From Eutypella sp. D-1 (lineage: Eukaryota > Ascomycota > Sordariomycetes > Xylariales > Diatrypaceae): a DNA stretch of 64,000 bases. Made by a program: the position numbers and the translations under genes. This document shows positions 56,934-64,000 of this stretch, one piece after another. Position 1 is the stretch's first letter, and each line of letters starts with the position of its first letter. Where the stretch lies: positions 806,001-870,000 of the forward strand of contig JAJTTP010000005.1 of assembly GCA_023313575.1 (NCBI GenBank), in the 5' to 3' direction. The notes beneath the pieces are model-generated. The model had not been told where the DNA came from. It did not search any database and worked only from the letters and a program-made list of their open reading frames with translations.

Positions 56934-57688
56934 TGTTGCTCCTATACTCCTTGGTTTTGTGGATGCTAGTTGGGACTGGGCGTTGGTATACTTAGTGTGG
57001 ATAATGAACTTGGAGATCATATCGGTACGACGTGGACACAACGTATCATACGCAGGTGACTTCATATCAACGAGAGCGCGGGGTCTTGCTCTTGGACGGA
57101 TAATACCGAGTGGCCGGCTGATCTTTGCCGTTCCGACTCGGTCACTTGCAGCGTAATATAACACGGCACATTTTCATTTCATGAAGTGTTGCCCCTGTCG
57201 GAACTCGGATTGTTTTCTTTTCTCTGTAGCTAACGGGATACTGACCGCTTCATTATTTTATGGTTACCAAAAAAAAAAAAACCCATTTTCATGAAACAGA
57301 ACATACATGATTCATTTTCCATAGCCGTGGTGTTGGGTCAGATTTGTCATAAGAGCCAGGCCATGGGTATATATGCTGATAAACCCACGACATAGCCCAG
57401 TGCCTGAGCGGGTACCCATGTTCATTCAGGGTTGGGTTGGGGAGAGTTTTACATGCGGGCCCGGGTGGTGGTGGAGGGGCTACATGATTAGAACGACCTG
57501 CACATATTCACTTTCGCGCATTATTCTATGCATCCTAGAAATTAGAAAGCAGTTATTTGGAACTATTGGCCTTCTAGTATTAACTTAACCTACAGGAACA
57601 TCCAAGGGTAACATAGTTGCTTGAAACCACACTTCGTTTACACGTGTCTTTCATAAGACTACTACGCCTTCGTATGTGAGTTGAAAAT
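56934..57688. other. intergenic, 0.75 kb
   Basis: The divergent promoter region between the esterase gene (minus) and the rhodopsin-like gene (plus). The open frame running upstream of the esterase ATG to 57164 is not needed for the protein, because the signal peptide starts at 56933. An A13 run lies at 57269-57281. Confidence 0.55.
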
Positions 57689-58887
57689 ATGGCCACAGAA
57701 TCAAGACAACCAGGAATCCTAGGGGTCATTCTCGCAACCATTCCCTTCACAGTCCTTAGTTTCTTTGCAAGACTTGCCAGCCGGATCCTAAAAAAGACGC
57801 CACTATGGTATGATGACTATTCTGCGATACTCGCCTTCGTAAGTTCCCCGTCTCGGACTGGGACGAAGTATGTTGATGAATGACATTAAGTCTAGGCTGC
57901 AGCAGCATCCCTAAATATCTCAAAGATTGTTTGTAAGTGGGTTCAAAATGAATTACGGAAGACAATTTGGGCAAATTTAACTCAGATAGCAATGACTACT
58001 GATGGACTTGGGCGGCATATATACGACTTAGAACTTTCTCCGGCAGAGGCTGTTCAAATAACCCAGCTACCTTATACCATCGCGAGATTCCTTTACATTA
58101 CTTCTATTTACTTTTCACAGATGGCGGTCCTCTTGCTATACTGGAGGCTTTTTAGCATAACTCGTATCCGGTTCCTTATTATTGGCATGCTGGTCTACGC
58201 GACGTGCTGGTTCCTCGGGATAGTATAGCTACCGCCTAAGAACAGCCAGTAGGGAACAATAGTAACTGACATGCCTGTGTAGTTCTTCGCAAACCTTTTA
58301 CAGTGCAAACCCATTCAGAAAGCATGGAACGCTTCCTTACCGGGAACCTGCACAGCACATAACGTCGAGCTATTCTTTTGCATGATACTCATACATACTA
58401 TGCTCGATATCGCAATGGTAGCCGCGCCAATATCTCAAATCCGCCACCTACAGCTGGGGTTGTGTCAAAAATGGGGATTATCGCTTTTGTTTGCTTGTGG
58501 CATAGGGTAATGAATACCCAACAATAGCATGCTGGGCAATTCTAGCTGACATGAGGCAGAGTCTGCATAGCTTCAGTCGGCGCAATGGTAGCCAATGTCG
58601 TAGCAGAGAAAAAAGATGATGTGACTTGGTCAGTCATTGCTGTCTCGCTTGGAACCAGAATGAGTCCGCTCACCCTTGCTTATAGGAACATCGGAGAAAC
58701 AACCATCTGGACGGTCGTTGAGGTAAATTTAGGCTTAGTTGCTGTGAATATCCCATTTATACCAGCGGCCTTCTGGAAGCTTAAGAACTTGATTCAGGCT
58801 TTTCGCTTGGAGCCGTCATTGAACCTTGAACATCTCGAACTTGGGGATAGGAGCCCCGGGACAATCAATACATCGGGCAGAAAGTAG
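57689..58887 (+). CDS. fungal rhodopsin-domain (PTH11-like) membrane protein
   Basis: Exons 57689-57838, 57896-57928, 57986-58222, 58283-58506 and 58560-58887 give 323 aa. The second intron (57929-57985, GTTTGT...CTCAG) is 57 nt and stop-free, so a 342-aa retained form is also possible. The fungal family pattern is met by FFARLASRI...LWYDDY, TTDGLGRHI, SIYFSQMAVLLLYWRLF, FFANLLQCKPIQKAW and ELFFCMILIHTMLDIAMVAAPISQI. I count about seven hydrophobic segments. Such proteins are plasma-membrane proteins proposed as receptors; no CFEM domain is present. The last exon contains a possible unrecognised intron near 58645-58690. Ligand and partners are unknown. Confidence 0.8.
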
Positions 58888-60488
58888 AACATGATTTGAT
58901 GTAACAGGCTTGGAGTCTCCGAGAACTGCCGGGGGGCTAATTATTTAATAGTACGCGCATTGCCCAAGGTTGACGGAAACCAGTGGGTGGACACAATGTG
59001 ATATAGCATTAATATCACTAAACGTTCCATTGGATGTGCACAGTGGTCTACGGATTCGCCTTCCTCCACCCCAACGGATAAGGATAAATCAGAAACAGGC
59101 CACTTTTACTCCAAGGTCGGCCTTCAATAACTTCATTTATATTCGCAATAGTGCGACCAGTGAAAAGGGGGTGCACTGCGACTATTCCAAATACCATGAT
59201 TACATCCAAAGGCCATTAAAAAACATGAGAGTAATGTATGACGGGATTATCCTTTGCTCGATGTAGGTCCGTTTAATGTCACGCAACCAGCTACATCTAC
59301 AAACAGTACGGTGACTGAGGATGAATAACTTTCTATACTACTTTCTAGGACCAAGATGCTTGCTTGTTAGACAACCACGCAGCTAGGTCAATATTTCATA
59401 CGACGGTATGATTCTCAAGTTCTAATTAGCAAATACAAGTGCCGATTGCGGATACAGATGCCTGCCACCTCGACGATAGCCACGGCCAGGGTCGTAGCAT
59501 TGCTCACGTTAAGAACTTAATACCGTCATTGAAACCCGCCTAGGGCTAAACATTTCCTGCAGCCACTTTCATGGAACCTGTCAGCCCACGCGAGGCAGAC
59601 TGAAATAAAGAGCGATAGCTTCAACTCTGTCCACGCGAGCGCGGGACTAGCGCGCTGTTCCTGACGCCAAAGTAATATTGCTAGCTTGCCGAGAGCGCCT
59701 AGTGTCGCAACAAAAAATGCGTATATTTAAGGGCCCAAAAGGGGCCCGTCTACGGCTCTGGGGAAGGAAGGGAAAGAAGAAGAATCTGCCCAACCTAGCC
59801 CCGGGTGCTCCTTTTATAGGTGGCCAGTGTGGGCCCTTTTGGGCCCACATACTGGTTGCGACACCTAGGAGAAGTGGCATTATAATAACTACCAGCGTTT
59901 AACTTCAAACCTTAGGGTTAATTAGTTATGTGTTCTTAGTAATATTTGACAACATGGCAGCTTCAACGCATTCGACCGACACAGACGTTCCCGGCGCAAC
60001 GAAAGTAAATACCACAAAGATCCTATGACCTACCAAAATTCCACCATATGCGATTCGAATGCATGTGAGTTTTCTTACAGCATTTCTCTTTAAAGACGCC
60101 ACCCATCTCCACTGAACCTAGGCTAATGCAGACTCGGCAAATTTTGACTAGCGGCTGAAGAGCTGAACCCCTAAACTGGGCTTGTTAGTCAAGGGTTCTT
60201 TTAGAGGCTGAATCCCCTTCACGACGATGCGTGCCGACGACACTAGGCTCGTGACGGTGTCATGGCATGTCGTGTATTACGGACGGTGCCATTCCACTCC
60301 GCTTTCGTTTAAATACCAGAGGCCTTGCTCGCTGTCGCGTGGGAGTGGCCTCGACAACCACACCCTCATTCCAGTCGCTCATTCCAGTCACTCCCTCGTA
60401 ACAACTCAAGCCCTCCATACTTCAAGTCGATCATCTCTCGTCGATCCTTTCTTTCCCCGTTTCCTTATTGACAAGTTAATTGTTCAAA
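58888..60488. other. intergenic, 1.6 kb, containing a MITE-like element
   Basis: The stretch carries the 163-bp inverted-repeat element at 59702-59864. Outside it the open frame at 58970-59266 has no family pattern. The right end, from about 60300, is the likely promoter of the PLAC8 gene, with TTTAAAT at 60307. Confidence 0.55.
59702..59864. mobile_element. MITE-like element with 10-bp terminal inverted repeats
   Basis: The ends GTGTCGCAAC and GTTGCGACAC are perfect inverted copies and are flanked by CTA on both sides (59699-59701 and 59865-59867), suggesting a 3-bp target duplication as in PIF/Harbinger-type elements. Inside, two GGGCCC-bearing palindromic blocks (around 59730 and 59832-59847) also pair with each other in inverted orientation. 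It has no coding capacity. The assignment rests on ends and duplication only. Confidence 0.65.
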
Positions 60489-61084
60489 ATGGCTACACAA
60501 CAGACCAACGGCCCGATTGACAACCGCGACGTGGAGGAGTGGACGACCCGCTTCAATGAAGTGCTGGCCAAGCCCGGGGATGTGATTAACTCCCGCTCTC
60601 CGGAGGGTTCACAACCGTGGTACTCGTCCTTCTTCGGCTGCCTTAACCCCGTGGACCTGTGTCTGATGACCTGGTGCCTTCCCTGTGTCACCTTTGGAAA
60701 GACGCACCACCGCATGCAGAAGAGCGGCACACCTGAAGGATATGAGCCCATCAATACCAGCGTAAGTCGAAATAGGCCGATAATGGATAAGATCAAGCCT
60801 AAGCTAATGCCCATCAAATTTAGTGCCTCCTCTTCTGCGGTTCATCATGCGTCGGCCTCCACTGGGTACCGATGTCTATGCAACGTGCAGAGATGCGCAA
60901 GAAGTACAACCTCAATGGTAGCTGCCTGATGGACATCGCCACGTCTTGTTGCTGCGGCTGCTGCTCACTTGTCCAGCAGGATAAGGAGGCTGCGCATCGT
61001 GAGCCTTTGCTCAACTCTGGCGTGGATACACAGCAGTACAAGGCCCCAGCTGGCATGGAGTATAAGGAGGGTGCAAAGAACTAG
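60489..61084 (+). CDS. PLAC8-family cysteine-rich protein
   Basis: Exons 60489-60761 and 60824-61084, with a 62-bp phase-0 intron (GTAAGT...TTTAG), give 177 aa. Residues 44-75 carry the signature WYSSFFGCLN, then DLCLMTWCLPCVTFGKTHHR; after the junction come CLLFCGSSCVG, AEMRKKYNLNGSCLMD and the Cys block SCCCGCCSLVQQDKE. Plant and animal relatives affect cell size, heavy-metal tolerance or calcium influx. Fungal members are small membrane-associated proteins of unclear role. The Cys-rich hydrophobic block suggests membrane association. The gene is complete. Confidence 0.9.
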
Positions 61085-62148
61085 GGGATGGTACCGACCA
61101 CTGTGGACGTCCAAGGCGGGCATCAGATGACGAAGGTGACGCGGATACTAATTTGGATAGTGGTATGGTCGACAACGTCAAAGTTAAGGCCACAGGACAG
61201 ATCAGGATTCGGGCCTAATATATGCAATATCATTATATCAAATGGAATTGCCTTTTCATGCAAATCCAACCCCATACTTTGAACAGAGAATCTATCGGCC
61301 TTGCGTTGATGTAGTATTCTGAGTTATGGCCATGATGCCTCGATCATGCCTGTGCCTAGATAAAGTGTTTAAGACGTAAACCGCTGACAATTATTGAGGC
61401 CAGCAGCAATGACCGAATGTATCACCAACAGCGATGGCTGGGCCAAGATAGCGAACGGGCACCGAAAGCTTCTATCAAGTTGGTTCAGAACAGGGATTTG
61501 GCTGTTAAACTCACATGATATGTCGCCTACTTTCTATCAGGCAGAGGAGGAGGTGGAACGGTCTTGTTCACTACGGTATCTAGTAATAGCAGAGCGAGAT
61601 TGGGTGGTTTCCATATATTGTCAACTAAGCCCATCTGACTCTGTACGTTGGCTTGAAGCTTCTAAATACAGAGCGTGACGACTTAGTTAAGAAGGGCGAG
61701 TGTTTATTTAGACAGGATGAGTCCAATCCCATGAATCAATTATCCCCTCACTTTACGTTAACATTAAAGCCTGCAAGAAGCCGTGATAGATTTACCCAGC
61801 ATGCCTCCTACCAGTCTCTTCACGCGCATAGCGACCCCCCTTTTATCTTTGTTAGGGGTAGCTTTGCCAGCAATCACCCATGACAGCTGATTAGCGGATG
61901 GCAGACAGCTGGCGCCAAATTCCTGTCTGAATACCATTTGGCTTCAATTAATTACTCATGCCAACCTAATTCTCGGTGGATTTTTACGGCATTTCAATAC
62001 AAGACTTTGGCAAGAATGCGCAAGATACTACAATTCGTTCAACTAGTTTGACATAATATGCTTTGATGCATTCCAAATTCTCAGTTCAAAGGAGCGGGTT
62101 TCGACCATAAATCGAGATCCCACCCTATACAAGTCAGCATCACCATAA
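61085..62148. other. intergenic, 1.06 kb
   Basis: No gene is supported; the open frames at 61394-61678 and 61653-61883 lack family patterns and splice partners. The right end is the promoter of the RNA methyltransferase gene. Confidence 0.55.
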
Positions 62149-63279
62149 ATGGCACCCCTAACCAAGGCCCAGAGGAAGCAGGCACTGGCCGCTGAGGAGT
62201 CTTTCCATCGTACGTATGCTGCCCAGTATGGCGACGAGCGATGGCAGCAGTCTTTGTACCCAGCGTTGGTCGCACCTACGCGCTATTCTGTTCATGTCAA
62301 TGGTTTTGCAGTCTCCGGTGTGCCTAAGGCGGTCTTGGAGGAGGCAGAAAGGCTACGGCTCATAAATATCCCTAGGAACGAGAAATCATCATCTGATACT
62401 CACTCAGGTGGTCTGGTCTCTTACCAATGGAGTACACCGGAAATCGAAGAACCTTTTCCGTCTCCGCAAGCCGAGCGAGCAGGAGGTCTGATGACTCACT
62501 GGAATCTCGATGCTGCCTCGCTCCTAGCAGTATCGGTCCTCGGTCCTAAGCCCGGTGACAAGGTTCTTGATTTATGTGCGGCACCCGGTGGAAAGAGCGT
62601 AGCCCTAGCGCAGCTTCTGCGACCGAAAGACTTCGACGAAGCATGTCCTTCGCTAGGAGGTGGGTGCCTTCACAGCAATGAAGTCAATCATGCCCGCAAT
62701 AAGCGACTCAGCTCCAATCTCCAGTCTTACCTTCCCGCCCCACTGTTCAGAGGCGATGAGGTGAGGGTGTTGAGGTTCGACGGCGCAGATGCCAATGCTG
62801 TCCAGAACTTACCTCTCGGGCCCGGGGGATATGACAAGGTCCTACTCGATGCGCCGTGCTCGAGCGAGCGGCACATCATCCACGCCCATGCGAAGGCCAA
62901 GCAGGGCGGAAGGGTAGCCGATGAGATGGCTACTTGGCGCTCCGGGCACACGAAGAAGATGGCAAAAACCCAGGCTGCGCTCTTGATGACCGCACTCAGG
63001 GCCGTCCGGGTGGGTGGGGACATCCTGTACGCCACGTGCTCCCTCAGCAGCGACGAGAACGACGGAGTGGTAGACAAAGTCATCGAATTGGTCCAAAAGG
63101 AGAGGAAAAAACTGCGTGTCAGATGGGGCCTGACTGTGCTCAGCGGTGCTTTAGCTGGAAAGGGGCTGGATCAATGGGCAGAGCCTACGAAACACGGCTG
63201 GATCGTTCTGCCGGATCACCAAGGAGGAGGGAAATGGGGGCCTCTATTTTTTGCTCTGATAGGGAAAACTCCAGCTTAA
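62149..63279 (+). CDS. NSUN-family RNA (cytosine-5)-methyltransferase
   Basis: A single exon of 376 aa. The SAM site is DLCAAPGGKS at residues 141-150. The motif IV Cys is in LLDAPCSSERH (Cys237) and the motif VI nucleophile in YATCSLSSDEN (Cys297), the two-cysteine arrangement of the NSUN/Nop2/RsmB enzymes that methylate C5 of cytosine in RNA. The compact length without an N-terminal RNA-binding domain, and the FRRTYAAQYGDERW-like start, resemble the NSUN3/NSUN4 branch that acts on mitochondrial tRNA or rRNA. No classical presequence is evident, so the location is uncertain. Confidence 0.88.
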   Translation: MAPLTKAQRKQALAAEESFHRTYAAQYGDERWQQSLYPALVAPTRYSVHVNGFAVSGVPKAVLEEAERLRLINIPRNEKSSSDTHSGGLVSYQWSTPEIEEPFPSPQAERAGGLMTHWNLDAASLLAVSVLGPKPGDKVLDLCAAPGGKSVALAQLLRPKDFDEACPSLGGGCLHSNEVNHARNKRLSSNLQSYLPAPLFRGDEVRVLRFDGADANAVQNLPLGPGGYDKVLLDAPCSSERHIIHAHAKAKQGGRVADEMATWRSGHTKKMAKTQAALLMTALRAVRVGGDILYATCSLSSDENDGVVDKVIELVQKERKKLRVRWGLTVLSGALAGKGLDQWAEPTKHGWIVLPDHQGGGKWGPLFFALIGKTPA

Positions 63280-63646
63280 ATATAGGCGCCGCACAATTCC
63301 ATGCCCTTAGAACTCTATACCGACCCTGCATACCCGCCATATCTTAGAAGTAAGAGCTTTCGCGATTCTGGATGAAATGAAACGTAAACATCTAACAAGC
63401 CTCAAAATCATTTGTGAGGTTTAGCCCAATCATATTTTCTCATGCAGGTCGGTTTCCCCTGCATTTAAGACGTTCCCCTGGGCAAGGGGTTTGGTGGCTG
63501 AAACACCGTGCATATCGCATTGCTTACTCAACTACGGACGCGCTGAGCGCTGGCATATAAACGCGAACGACGTCCGAGTCAAAAAGGCCTATCTATTTCC
63601 CATGCTATGACTCTACTAACATACGTCGTGAAAAATACCTGCTAAG
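63280..63646. other. intergenic, 0.37 kb
   Basis: A short spacer between the methyltransferase gene and the HET remnant. No feature is seen. Confidence 0.6.
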
Positions 63647-64000
63647 ATGCGATTGGTTAATGTCCAAACATTTACCTTCAAGAACTTTCCAGAAAACAGA
63701 CTGCCGCCTTAGGGCATACTCTCCCATACATGAGGGGGCGAGGAGGTCTCGTACCAAACATTCCATGATCCCGATTCCACTAGGAAAGACGGTTATGCGA
63801 AGGTCAAGAACTGCTTCGAGCAAGCACTTAAGCGTGGTCTTCCATACGTCTGGGCCGATACATGCTGTATAGACAAGACAGACAGCGTCGAACTCTCGGA
63901 ATCTATCAACTCTATGCTTACCTGGTATTCACGTGCCAGCGTTTGCTTCGCCTACCTGGAGGATGTTCCTTGGGATACGGGTCTGGACGCTGTGGAGTCT
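63647..64000 (+). pseudogene. HET-domain gene start, with in-frame stops (partial)
   Basis: The frame from the ATG at 63647 reads MRLVNVQTFTFKNF, then RLPP-stop-GILSHT-stop-G, then EEVSYQTFHD, YAKVKNCFEQALKRGLPYVW, ADTCCIDKTDS, ELSESINSMLTWYSRASVCF and AYLEDVPW. These are the successive conserved blocks of the HET (heterokaryon incompatibility) domain, whose usual ILSHTWG block has Trp where the TGA stands. The two stops fall within 27 nt; the rest is still well conserved, so decay is recent. The gene runs off the window. HET proteins trigger cell death on fusion of unlike strains. Confidence 0.85.

Noticed and set aside
56934..57164. N-terminal extension of the carboxylesterase frame
   Set aside because: The ATG at 56933 gives a clean signal peptide; the extension would bury it and has no family support.

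Overview
The window is nuclear DNA of a filamentous ascomycete (Pezizomycotina, probably Sordariomycetes; I cannot place it further). The evidence is short introns of about 50-120 bp with GTAAGT-like donors and YAG acceptors, a Zn2Cys6 regulator, a septation-initiation kinase of the SepH type, a HET-domain remnant, a fungal rhodopsin/PTH11-like membrane protein, a PIR/But2 cell-wall protein, and a retroelement bearing the marks of repeat-induced point mutation (RIP).

Left part (1-25 kb) is accessory in character: the 3' end of an unidentified gene; a broken membrane-protein gene carrying a solo LTR and three clustered glutamine-to-stop changes; a secreted PIR-like/But2 protein; a MYND-finger protein; a 2-oxoglutarate/Fe(II) oxygenase; a DapA-superfamily aldolase/lyase; a remnant of a ketosphinganine-reductase-like SDR; an alcohol-acetyltransferase-like enzyme; a GH114 glycosidase; a six-exon Zn2Cys6 transcription factor; and a citrate-synthase-family enzyme. 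Long intergenic stretches separate them.

The middle (27.5-44.4 kb) looks like conserved core: a 12-exon sepH/cdc7-type kinase (1544 aa in my model), a polyQ protein of unknown role, dihydrofolate synthase (FOL3-like), a DUF218-like protein, an alpha/beta hydrolase and a FAD-dependent aromatic-type monooxygenase. A secreted BBE-type FAD oxidase follows at 46.2-48.1 kb.

The most striking object is at 49-57 kb. A secreted type-B carboxylesterase gene is split by a 6,268-bp Copia-type LTR retrotransposon (50280-56547) with 202-bp LTRs, TG...CA-type ends and a perfect 5-bp duplication CTGAG. The interior is extremely AT-rich and stripped of CpA/TpG, yet the esterase halves rejoin in frame into a 512-codon gene without a stop. 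The solo LTR at 490-685, flanked by AGATT, belongs to the same family and sits in the last coding part of the membrane-protein gene.

The right end (57.7-64 kb) has a rhodopsin-like membrane protein, a 163-bp MITE-like element, a PLAC8 protein, an NSUN-family RNA m5C methyltransferase and the start of a decayed HET-domain gene. I found no tRNA, rRNA or CRISPR array. The exon models were made by eye from splice signals, frame closure and remembered family patterns; no alignment or transcript data were available.
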